A stretch of 64,000 bases of DNA from Pseudomonadales bacterium (GTDB lineage: Bacteria; Pseudomonadota; Gammaproteobacteria; Pseudomonadales; Azotimanducaceae): NCBI GenBank assembly GCA_028285415.1, contig JANQPF010000026.1:179368-243367 (forward strand). Reading direction: 5' to 3'. Numbering within the stretch: position 1 is the first letter of the stretch; each line of letters begins with the position of its first letter. Of this stretch, positions 41,403-49,725 are shown in pieces. The notes beneath the pieces were generated by a model that ran no database searches, had not been told where the DNA came from, and saw only the letters and a list, made by a program, of their open reading frames with translations. The position numbers were made by a program, and so were the translations under genes.

Positions 41403-42890
41403 ATGGCCTCAGATCAGTCAACGGATACCGCTGCGGACAGAGACCCGCAGGGTTTACGCCTGCCCATCAAGCTCGATTCGGCGTCCAACGGTGAATACGT
41501 CCCCCAGGCACTGCAGAAACACCACCACGTTGCCAATCGACTGGCTCACGAGCACGCCACGCGTCACGCCAGACGCACCGGCGTCGGGCGACGACGGTTT
41601 CTGGTTTCCGCGGCGGGCTCTGCGACGACGCTGCTGGCGTTCAACGCCGCCTACGCCAGCGTCGGCAAGACCGGCGGCTTCTACGACATTGCGCCAGATG
41701 CGGCACTCGACGTTGCCGAAGCCAAGGCCACGTTCGAGAAATCGAGCTTTGTCCTGGACGTGCAGGGTCACTTCGTGAATCCCGAAGGCGCCTGGCTCAA
41801 CGGTCTGCCGGAGGAGGCAACGCCCCTGAGAGGGTTGCCCAAAGCCAGCTGCGATCTGGGATCAGCCGCGGACAACCGCAGCTACCTGAACTGCATCGGC
41901 CCGGATGAGTTTGTCAAAGACGTATTTCTGGATTCAGAGACCGACCTCATGGTGCTGTCGTTCGTCCCCTCCACGCGAGAGGGCGAACCCCTGACCATCG
42001 AAGAAGCTCACGCCACGCGCGACATCATTGAGCGCCTGGACGGCACCGATCGCCTGCTGATCCACGGCCGGGTGAACCCCAATCAGGACGGTGACCTGGA
42101 GGGCATGGACGAACTCGCCGAGCGCTGGCGCGTGTCTGCCTGGAAAACTTACACCCAATGGGGGCCACAGGGTCACGGTTTCTCCTTTATGGACGACACG
42201 GGTCAGGCGTTCATCGAAAAGGCCCGCAAGCTCGGCATCAAAAACATCTGCGTGCACAAAGGGCTGCCGTTCGGTCCACAGTCCTATGAGCATTCGCTCT
42301 GTGACGACATCGGACCGGCCGCCAGACAGAACCCGGACATCAACTTCCTGATCTACCACTCGGGCTACGTGGCGGAACAGGCGGAAGGGCCTTACGACCC
42401 AAGTCGCAACGAGGGCATCGACTCACTGATCAAATCCGTTGTCGAAAACGACGTGGTCGAGCAAGGCAACGTGTATGCGGAGTTGGGTTCCACCTGGCGC
42501 CTCTTGATGCGCGACCCGGACAGTGCAGCCCACAGCCTGGGCAAGCTCTTCAAGTACATGGGCGCCGACAAGGTGCTGTGGGGGACCGACTCCATCTGGT
42601 ACGGCTCTCCCCAGGATCAGATCGAAGCCTTCCGCACGTTCCAGATTTCGCAAGAGTTTCAAGAGAAATATGGCTACCCCGCCATTACCGATGGTATGCG
42701 CGCGAAGGTGTTTGGACTCAACGCGGCGCCACTCTACGGCTTCTCCGAAGCGGACCTTGCGCGTCTACGCAAAGACAAGGTCAACGAGGAACGCCTGGCG
42801 TATGCCCCGGTGGCCGATCCGAGCTACCGCACCTACGGACCAAAAAACCGCCGCGAGTTCATGAACCTGTTGCGCTGGGGCGGGCAGTGA
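41403..42890 (+). CDS. Tat-exported amidohydrolase
   Basis: A 495-residue amidohydrolase_2-like protein. A long N-terminal region carries the twin-arginine motif RRRFLVSAAG (near residue 61) and a hydrophobic stretch ending AYASVG. The catalytic part starts VLDVQGHFVNP (HxH degraded to QGHF), with LLIHGRVNP, CVHKGLPFG, FLIYHSGYVAE and WGTDSIWYGSPQ. The last phrases match a group of periplasmic amidohydrolases. The start has a GGGAG site. The stop overlaps the next gene as GTGA, so it is co-translated with an aspartoacylase-type enzyme. Substrate unknown. Confidence 0.85.
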   Translation: MASDQSTDTAADRDPQGLRLPIKLDSASNGEYVPQALQKHHHVANRLAHEHATRHARRTGVGRRRFLVSAAGSATTLLAFNAAYASVGKTGGFYDIAPDAALDVAEAKATFEKSSFVLDVQGHFVNPEGAWLNGLPEEATPLRGLPKASCDLGSAADNRSYLNCIGPDEFVKDVFLDSETDLMVLSFVPSTREGEPLTIEEAHATRDIIERLDGTDRLLIHGRVNPNQDGDLEGMDELAERWRVSAWKTYTQWGPQGHGFSFMDDTGQAFIEKARKLGIKNICVHKGLPFGPQSYEHSLCDDIGPAARQNPDINFLIYHSGYVAEQAEGPYDPSRNEGIDSLIKSVVENDVVEQGNVYAELGSTWRLLMRDPDSAAHSLGKLFKYMGADKVLWGTDSIWYGSPQDQIEAFRTFQISQEFQEKYGYPAITDGMRAKVFGLNAAPLYGFSEADLARLRKDKVNEERLAYAPVADPSYRTYGPKNRREFMNLLRWGGQ

Positions 42891-43903
42891 CAGTCGAGCC
42901 GCCGATGCGTTCACCCATCACCTCTGAAATCGACTTCGACGCGGATGGCAAGCAGACCGGGTATCTGCGCCTGCCCCACTCCGTCCATCGCTCCGCGTAT
43001 GGCTGGATCCCCATCCCACTGGTGCAGATCAAGCAGGGTGACGGACCAACCATCCTACTGATGGCTGGCAACCATGGAGACGAATACGAGGGACAGGTAG
43101 CGGTCGCACGGCTGGCAAGGGAGCTCGAGCCGGCGCAGATTCGGGGCCGGGTGCTGCTCTTGCCGATGGCCAACTATCCCGCGGCAAAAGCCGGGCACCG
43201 CACCTCTCCCATCGACGATGGCAATCTGAATCGCTCCTTTCCCGGCGACCCGAACGGCACGATCACCCAGATCATCGCGCACTACATCGAGAGCGTGCTG
43301 ATGCACCTGGCGGACTACGCCATTGACCTCCACTCCGGCGGCAGCTCCCTGCACTATGTACCGACCGTGCTCTTCGGGGATCGCGAGGACAGCACTGAAA
43401 ACGAGGCGGTGGTGCGCATGATGCGCGCGTTCGCGGCTCCCTATGCCCTTCGTTTCCGTCGCTCAAGCCACATTGTGTCGTCAGCGGCGGCACGGCGCCA
43501 GGGCACCATTGCCGTGACCGTGGAAATGGGCGGTTCCGGTACCGTCACACCTGCCGCGCTCAAGGTCACGCGAGAAGGCATCGAACGGGTCATGGCCGAG
43601 TTCGGCATTCTCAGAACGTCAGGCCTGGGCCCGTCCGGCGATACCCGTATTCTCCGCCTCACCGGCCAGGACAATTACGTGTACGCCCGTTATGATGGGC
43701 TGTTCGAGCCTGCCGCCGAGATCGGCGAAGATGTGCAAAAGGGTCAGACCGCCGGCTGGATCCATCATCCCGAATCCCCGTGGGATGCGCCCGACGAGGT
43801 GTCGTTCCCCATGGCCGGCACCCTCCTCTGCAAGCGCATTCCCGGCCGCGTCGAACGGGGGGACTGCCTCTACCAGATGGGACAGGACGACACGCAGGTG
43901 TGA
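42887..43903 (+). CDS. Succinylglutamate desuccinylase/aspartoacylase-family enzyme
   Basis: A 338-residue zinc hydrolase. GNHGDEYEG supplies the His-x2-Glu zinc pair, the second zinc His is in DLHSGG, and VTVEMGGSG carries the catalytic Glu. The C-terminal part resembles N-alpha-acetyl-diaminobutyrate deacetylases (DoeB type). The open frame from 42578 overlaps the previous gene; the GTG at 42887 overlaps its stop (GTGA), and ATG 42905 is the alternative. It removes an acyl group from an amino compound in the cytoplasm. The AbgT transporter converges on it from 35 bp away. Confidence 0.87.
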   Translation: MTVEPPMRSPITSEIDFDADGKQTGYLRLPHSVHRSAYGWIPIPLVQIKQGDGPTILLMAGNHGDEYEGQVAVARLARELEPAQIRGRVLLLPMANYPAAKAGHRTSPIDDGNLNRSFPGDPNGTITQIIAHYIESVLMHLADYAIDLHSGGSSLHYVPTVLFGDREDSTENEAVVRMMRAFAAPYALRFRRSSHIVSSAAARRQGTIAVTVEMGGSGTVTPAALKVTREGIERVMAEFGILRTSGLGPSGDTRILRLTGQDNYVYARYDGLFEPAAEIGEDVQKGQTAGWIHHPESPWDAPDEVSFPMAGTLLCKRIPGRVERGDCLYQMGQDDTQV

Positions 43904-43938
43904 ACCGATCGGCTCACGCCATCCCTTCGTGCCCGTCA

Positions 43939-45516
43939 TCACCCCGCGCTGTAGTACGTCGGCGCCGCCGGTCCCACGGGCAGTCCGAGGACAAACGTCC
44001 ACAGGTAAAAGAAAAACGACCAGCAGACTAGAAACGCGACAGAGTACGGCAGCATCATCGCTATCAGCGTGCCAACCCCGGCTTTGGGCTCGTAGCGTGC
44101 GACAAACGCCATGATCAAGCCGAAGTAGCTCATCATCGGCGTAATGATGTTCGTGCTGGAGTCGCCGATGCGGTAGGCCGCTTGGATGACCTCGGGCGAA
44201 TAACCGAGCAGCATCAGCATCGGCACAAAAATGGGTGCGGTGACCGCCCACTGGGCTGACGCCGAGCCCAGCATGAGGTTGATGAACGCGCAGACCAGAA
44301 TGAACACGAAAAACAGCATGGGACCGGTCAGGTCGATGCTCTGCAGGAAGTTGGCTCCGGCCACCGCGGTGATCGAGCCAAGGTTCGTCCAGGCGAAAAA
44401 CTTCACGAACTGTGCGGCAAAGAACACCAGCGCGATGTAGAGGCCCAACCGGCTCATCGCATAGGCCATGGCATCGATCACGTCCCGGTCCGAGCGCATG
44501 GTGCCAACCGCGCGGCCGTAGACCACGCCAACCAGCACGAAGTAGACGAAGATGATTGCCACAATTCCGCGCAGAAAGGGAGATCCGGCAATTTCGCCCG
44601 TCTCCTGATTCCGCAGCATCCCGGTTTCCGGTACCACCATCGCCGCGATGATCCCGGCAAAAATCAGCGTCGCCCACAGTGAGTGCCACAGGCCCTGCCG
44701 CTCCTGTGCAGACAGCGGCGCCATGCGCTCGCTTTCTTCATCGATGTCTTCCGGCGTGCCGGTATACGGCCCGAGCGCCGGCTCCACAATTTTCAAGCTG
44801 ACAAAACTGCCGATCACGGTGATGAGGAACGTACTGGCGATCATGAAGAACCAGTTGGCGCTCACGTCCACCTCATAGCCCGGGTCGATCAAGCGCGCGG
44901 CTTCCGTGGAGATCCCCGAGAGCAGCGGATCTACGGTGCCAATCAGGAGGTTTGCGCTGTACCCGCCAGACACGCCGGCAAACGCCGCGGCAAGACCTGC
45001 CAGGGGGTGCCGACCCAGCGAGTGGAACACCACCGCCGCCAGCGGCACCAGGACCACATAACCCATCTCGGACGCGGTGTTCGACAACACGCCGGACAGG
45101 ACGACAATCACCGTGACCAGCCGCGGCGATGCATTCAGCACCATGCCGCGAATGACCGCGGTCAGCCAGCCCGAGCGTTCGGCAATGCCCACGCCGAGCA
45201 TGGCCACCAGCACCGTACCGAGCGGCGCAAACTCGACGAAGTTTTTCACCAGGTTGAGGACAATCATGCGCAGCCCGTCGGCGTTCATGAGCGACACCAC
45301 CTCAATCAGGCCGTTGTCGGCGCGGCCCTTGGCACCCTCGGGCCGCGGATCAGTGACGGAGACGTCGAAGTACTCGAGCACACCCGAAAGCAGCACAACA
45401 AAAACGGCGAAGAGTGCAAACAGGGTGACCGGATGGGGCAACGCGTTCCCCAGCCACTCGACTGTTTTCAGAAAGTGGCTGATGCGGCTGGGTTTGCTAG
45501 CCGTCTCTTCTGACAT
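43939..45516 (-). CDS. AbgT-family transporter
   Basis: A 525-residue integral membrane protein with about 12-13 hydrophobic segments. It begins with a short cytoplasmic tail and LEYFDVSVTDPRPEG. Motifs such as NTASEMGYVVLVPLAA and ASAQWAVTAPIFVPML are typical of AbgT, which moves p-aminobenzoyl-glutamate or acts as an efflux pump for sulphonamide-like drugs. It faces the Tat-amidohydrolase/aspartoacylase pair, suggesting uptake of an N-acyl or peptide-like substrate. E. coli AbgT is 508 residues, so the length fits. Confidence 0.93.
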   Translation of the reverse strand: MSEETASKPSRISHFLKTVEWLGNALPHPVTLFALFAVFVVLLSGVLEYFDVSVTDPRPEGAKGRADNGLIEVVSLMNADGLRMIVLNLVKNFVEFAPLGTVLVAMLGVGIAERSGWLTAVIRGMVLNASPRLVTVIVVLSGVLSNTASEMGYVVLVPLAAVVFHSLGRHPLAGLAAAFAGVSGGYSANLLIGTVDPLLSGISTEAARLIDPGYEVDVSANWFFMIASTFLITVIGSFVSLKIVEPALGPYTGTPEDIDEESERMAPLSAQERQGLWHSLWATLIFAGIIAAMVVPETGMLRNQETGEIAGSPFLRGIVAIIFVYFVLVGVVYGRAVGTMRSDRDVIDAMAYAMSRLGLYIALVFFAAQFVKFFAWTNLGSITAVAGANFLQSIDLTGPMLFFVFILVCAFINLMLGSASAQWAVTAPIFVPMLMLLGYSPEVIQAAYRIGDSSTNIITPMMSYFGLIMAFVARYEPKAGVGTLIAMMLPYSVAFLVCWSFFFYLWTFVLGLPVGPAAPTYYSAG

Positions 45517-45637
45517 GTTGATTCCAGTGGCATCAGTGCGGTCGCGAGGCGGACAGGTGCACAGAATAGTTCAATAAAAACAATTTGTTAGCGTACGAAG
45601 ACAACAAAGAGGGTAACTACGAAGCAGGCCGTACACC

Positions 45638-46450
45638 CTACATAGGATCGCCACCCAATACGGCCGGTGTCTCGCAATACGTCGTGAGGATATGGCGTTG
45701 ATGGGTCTCGATGCGCTCCGTTAGCGCCTCCGCGATGGCTGGGATCTGCCCGTTCATCGCAAAGTACTTCATCATGCCTTTGTTCTGCTGCGTGAGCGGC
45801 ATGATCTCGGATGATGGCGGCAGGACGCTCATGCTCATCGTTGCCCAGTACACATCAGCCGCGCTCACGGCATCGCCGACCAGATAACGGGAACCCTTTG
45901 TTTCCTGAGCGTCGAGACGGTCATCGATGAGCTTGAGCACCGCAGCAACTTTACCCGGAGCGGCGGCACTTGCTTCCTCTGAGTAGCCGTACTTCTGCGC
46001 CAGCGGGCTGTCGCTCATGATTCTCATGTTCCAGACCAAACCATCTTCGCCAAGTACAATCTCACACAATCCCATCACCTCTGCGCGCTGCTCAAAGTCA
46101 TCGGGAATCAGTTTGGGCGTGCCGGGTGCGCCGATTCGTTCAGCCAACCCCAACTGTTCAAGCCACACGTTTCGCGGTCGCTCATCATCATGGAACATCG
46201 TTGGGATGCTGGTCTGACTGGTGAGTTCGTAGAGTCGCGCCTGGCGGTCTTCTCCTGTCGCTTTGTCAACGCCCATCATCGGGTGCAGCGCGCGAATGAG
46301 CGGTATGCCTTTGACGAAGCAGATGTTTTTCAACGCCTCCGCATACAATGCGGGAATACCGGGAATGAATGTCACCCGCGTCCCCGTTTGCATCGCGGCC
46401 GCTTCTTCGAGGGTGATGAATTCGGGCACCGTAGACTCTGCGTTGCTCAT
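45638..46450 (-). CDS. Glutathione S-transferase-like protein
   Basis: A 270-residue soluble protein. Residues about 30-115 resemble a thioredoxin-like N-domain (IPGIPALYAEALKNICFVKG, TSQTSIPTMFHDDERPR), and residues about 125-260 an all-helical GST C-domain with KGSRYLVGDAVSAADVYW. The YLVGD...SAADVYW signature is the helix-6 N-capping box of GSTs. No active-site residue can be named with certainty. The gene stands alone between AbgT and the creatininase; substrate unknown. Confidence 0.78.
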   Translation of the reverse strand: MSNAESTVPEFITLEEAAAMQTGTRVTFIPGIPALYAEALKNICFVKGIPLIRALHPMMGVDKATGEDRQARLYELTSQTSIPTMFHDDERPRNVWLEQLGLAERIGAPGTPKLIPDDFEQRAEVMGLCEIVLGEDGLVWNMRIMSDSPLAQKYGYSEEASAAAPGKVAAVLKLIDDRLDAQETKGSRYLVGDAVSAADVYWATMSMSVLPPSSEIMPLTQQNKGMMKYFAMNGQIPAIAEALTERIETHQRHILTTYCETPAVLGGDPM

Positions 46451-46575
46451 AATATTGCCTCAGATTGTTCTGTGATCATTGTTGCCAAGGGACGCCCGAT
46501 GCGTCAAAGAGAATCGTCTGCGCGGCCTTATCGGGTTGATCCCGTCACATCCGCGAGTTGCGTCCAGGAATCAAT

Positions 46576-47319
46576 TCACTGCTCAGCCGCAAAGCGCTCA
46601 AAGTCAGCAGTGACCTCTTTTGCCGCAAGTTTCGCGAGGAGCTCACCATCCTCCGGCGTCGCCAACGCCGGATTGGAACCGATCCGTCCGTCCGGGAAGC
46701 GAGCCCGATAGTCCCTGGCATCGGTGTATCCACCGCTGGGTGCAATCTCCGGCGACAGCGGCGCGGTCTTGATGTGATCGGGGTAGGCAAACTGGGTCAC
46801 AGCAACCTCTGACGGCGTCGCATGCGCACCATGTGCTTTGCCATAAAGTGCTTTGCACTTCTCGTACGTCTCTTTGCCTTGCCACCAGTTACGTAGTTTG
46901 CACCTGATTGGCGTTCTACCGTTACCAGTATCAAGCGATCGACTTGCGTAGATCTCAGCAAAACCGGCATTGATGGTGGCGATGTTTCCGCCATGGCCAT
47001 TCAGCCAATAGAAATGAGTGAAACCGTGTTTCGCGAGTGAATCGACCCAGTCGACCATCGTCGCGATGAACGTCGAAGGTCGAAGTGTCATCGAACCGGG
47101 AAACTCCATGTGGTGCTGAGCCACCCCTATGTTAAAGGTCGGGGCCATCAAGAGACCGCTTTCAGCGGCCAGCCCACCGATGATCTCGGGGCACAGGGCA
47201 TCGGTGCCAATCAAGCCGTTGGGGCCATGCTGCTCCGTCGAACCTATAGGGATGAGAATGGCTTTGCTGGTCTGGAGGTAGGTTTCCACTTCCTGCCAGG
47301 TCGAGAGGTGTAGCCGCAT
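46576..47319 (-). CDS. Creatininase family protein
   Basis: A 247-residue creatininase-fold enzyme. Metal ligands are in GSTEQHGP (Glu, His) and IGTDAL (Asp); LNGHGGN is the second signature, and HATPSEVAVT adds the Glu/His pair. Family members hydrolyse creatinine or deformylate small cyclic amides in the cytoplasm. Given the amidohydrolases nearby, an amide or formamide substrate is likely. The reverse-strand gene precedes the GST-like gene by 125 bp. Confidence 0.9.
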   Translation of the reverse strand: MRLHLSTWQEVETYLQTSKAILIPIGSTEQHGPNGLIGTDALCPEIIGGLAAESGLLMAPTFNIGVAQHHMEFPGSMTLRPSTFIATMVDWVDSLAKHGFTHFYWLNGHGGNIATINAGFAEIYASRSLDTGNGRTPIRCKLRNWWQGKETYEKCKALYGKAHGAHATPSEVAVTQFAYPDHIKTAPLSPEIAPSGGYTDARDYRARFPDGRIGSNPALATPEDGELLAKLAAKEVTADFERFAAEQ

Positions 47320-47449
47320 GTGTTGCTTCTTGGTTTTGGTCAGCGCCGAACACTAGCCTACCGGTGGGCTGAGGAGAATAGTTCCTGGCCGAATCTCTAT
47401 CTGTTTGGCCGGAAAACAAACACTCCACTTACGAGCTGATGCTGCGATT

Positions 47450-49693
47450 TTATTGCCCCTCAACCAGACTACCTAGTCTGAGAAAGGCACTGCGCCGCCC
47501 TCCTTCTGCAAACCCAACCCCAAAATAGAGCGGCCCAAGCGGGGTGTCAGCACCGAAAAACACGCTTCCCGCCTGAATGGTGTTTCTCATGCTCGCCGCA
47601 TTGCGATCGCCCCATACGTTACCCGACTCCAGAGAGGCGCCGAAATATGTCGGAACGCTGAAGGCTGGCTCACTGAGTCCAAGACGGCGGTAGTACAGAA
47701 GGCTGGCCAAACCATAGTGAGGACCGATTAACTCATTGCTCTCGAATCCTGAGAGGTTGAGCGGTCCACCCAATCTGAAAAAACTCTGCACAATGTCATC
47801 ATCACGGTTGGTCGTGCCAAGGTTTGTCCCGAAAGCCAACGTACTAGCGCCGAAGGTGCGCGCATGAAACCAGTTCAGCTCCCAGCGATCTTGGCTGAAG
47901 TCGGCACCCAGACCGGTATCCGTGAATCGTCCTGTCAGGCTGAGAAAACTTCCCCTCCTTGGAAACGCGACATTGTCCAGACTGTCATAAGTGAAAGCGC
48001 CGACATACGCACGGTCATCCAGCTCGCGAATTGAACGCGGGATACTGCCGCCGATGCGGGGATCAGCCTTGATCCTTGCGCCACTCAGTCCTACTCGAAC
48101 CTCCATCGCCTTGCCAAAAATCCTGCCAACGTCGATGCCGGCAAGTTGCTCGGTAACACGCAGACGTCGAATGCGTTCACCGTCTTCGACAACATCAACG
48201 TTGAATTCGCCCCACTCCAACGACGGGGCCAAAAAGTATCGCGATTGAACATCGAGCGGCTGATACCATTCCGCGAACAGTCGCGGATGCGCACCAATCC
48301 TTGCGTCCGCCCTCAACTCTCCGCCCAGCGCGTTGAGCTCCATCTTTGTCAAGCGCAGCAACAGATCGTATTGCGCGTTGCCCTGAAAGTCGTCCTGCAG
48401 ACTGAGTCCAAAATTGAGGTAGTCCGGCCCCCACTCTTTGCGTTTCGCTTGGAAGGACAGTACGCCGGTATCTTCCACGCGCGAGTACTCGGCTGTGACA
48501 CTTTCAAACACGCCGACCTCGTAAATCCGCTTCACATCGGCGTCCACCTGGTGCCATGTCAGGACATCACCTGGATCCGTGGAGACTCGCGCCGCCAACA
48601 CTCGATCGGACAGACGTGAATCATGATCGATGCGAATTGTATCCACCGTCCACTGTCGATGAAGCGGCTGCCGTGACAGATACCAGCGCTGGTAGTCCGA
48701 TGGCGACAATGCCATTGCGGACAGCATGTCGCCAGCCTCCAGCGTTGCGCGTTCTCCGGCGACAACTGCGCTGGATGCGAGGTGTAAGTCTTGAGTACCG
48801 AGATCGCCCAGCTCGGGCTGGATCACCACGTCCGTCAGGGCCAATCCCTTGATCTGCCGCTGCACCTCACGCTGCAGGACCAGGGCGATGCTCTGGCTGA
48901 GAACGGCGAACGGATCACCAAGCTCACGAACTTGACGAAGCGGCAAACCAACATCCACCGCAATGATTCGTTCAGCCCCCATGCGGCGAACGACATGGAT
49001 AGGAAGATTGGCCACTATCGCACCATCAATGAGTATACGACCGTCGTGATCTACGGGTGTGAACACCCCCGGGATGGACATGCTGGCGCGCATTGCCGTT
49101 GCGAGGTCACCGCGAGTCAGCTCGACAGCTTCGCCGGTGCTGAGATCCGTCGCTACCGCCCGGAACGGCACCGGCAAACAGTCGAAGCTTTCGTAACTTG
49201 TACCCGGGCCGACGAGACGTTGAAGGAGCGCCAGCACCTTCTGTCCCTGAATGAGTCCACGCGGAAGCTTCAGACCATCCCTATCCACACCGTACTCACC
49301 GACGATCAGGTATTCACGGTTATCCTCTCGTCGGCGAAAACTCAGGTCAGAGCGAGCAGGACGGTCCGACAAGATGTCAGACCAGTCAATCTCTGCGATC
49401 GCAAGCTCGATCTCCGCCGGGGACATACCGCTGGCATACATACCCCCGATCAAGGCACCAACGCTGGTACCCGCGATGTAATCGACAGGGACACGCATCT
49501 GCTCGAGCGCCTTCAGCACCCCGATATGGGCACCTCCGCGTGCACCTCCGCCGCCCAGAACCAACCCAATCTTCGGGCGACCTTCCCGCTCTTGCACCGG
49601 CTCAACATTCGTACAGGTACCAGGCGCGGCTTGGGCGTTGTGAAAGCCAAGCGCCACACTAAAGACTATGAAACGGAGAAACGTCGTTGGCAC
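47450..49693 (-). CDS. Patatin-BamA (type Vd) outer-membrane phospholipase
   Basis: A 747-residue exported protein. After a signal peptide (VFSVALGFHNAQA) comes a patatin domain (about 40-330) with the oxyanion loop GGGGARGG, the nucleophile Ser77 in GTSVG, and Asp223 in DGAI. A POTRA-like region (about 345-425) and a BamA/TamA-type barrel follow, ending in YFGVGFAEGGRRSAFLRLG. This is the layout of PlpD-type Vd secreted phospholipases. The start is GTG with a very strong GGGAGGAGGAAAC site. It lies 33 bp after the RND permease, same strand, so it may share the operon. Confidence 0.92.
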   Translation of the reverse strand: MPTTFLRFIVFSVALGFHNAQAAPGTCTNVEPVQEREGRPKIGLVLGGGGARGGAHIGVLKALEQMRVPVDYIAGTSVGALIGGMYASGMSPAEIELAIAEIDWSDILSDRPARSDLSFRRREDNREYLIVGEYGVDRDGLKLPRGLIQGQKVLALLQRLVGPGTSYESFDCLPVPFRAVATDLSTGEAVELTRGDLATAMRASMSIPGVFTPVDHDGRILIDGAIVANLPIHVVRRMGAERIIAVDVGLPLRQVRELGDPFAVLSQSIALVLQREVQRQIKGLALTDVVIQPELGDLGTQDLHLASSAVVAGERATLEAGDMLSAMALSPSDYQRWYLSRQPLHRQWTVDTIRIDHDSRLSDRVLAARVSTDPGDVLTWHQVDADVKRIYEVGVFESVTAEYSRVEDTGVLSFQAKRKEWGPDYLNFGLSLQDDFQGNAQYDLLLRLTKMELNALGGELRADARIGAHPRLFAEWYQPLDVQSRYFLAPSLEWGEFNVDVVEDGERIRRLRVTEQLAGIDVGRIFGKAMEVRVGLSGARIKADPRIGGSIPRSIRELDDRAYVGAFTYDSLDNVAFPRRGSFLSLTGRFTDTGLGADFSQDRWELNWFHARTFGASTLAFGTNLGTTNRDDDIVQSFFRLGGPLNLSGFESNELIGPHYGLASLLYYRRLGLSEPAFSVPTYFGASLESGNVWGDRNAASMRNTIQAGSVFFGADTPLGPLYFGVGFAEGGRRSAFLRLGSLVEGQ

Positions 49694-49725
49694 AGTTTCC
49701 TCCTCCCGCCAGCGTCAGCGCTGGG

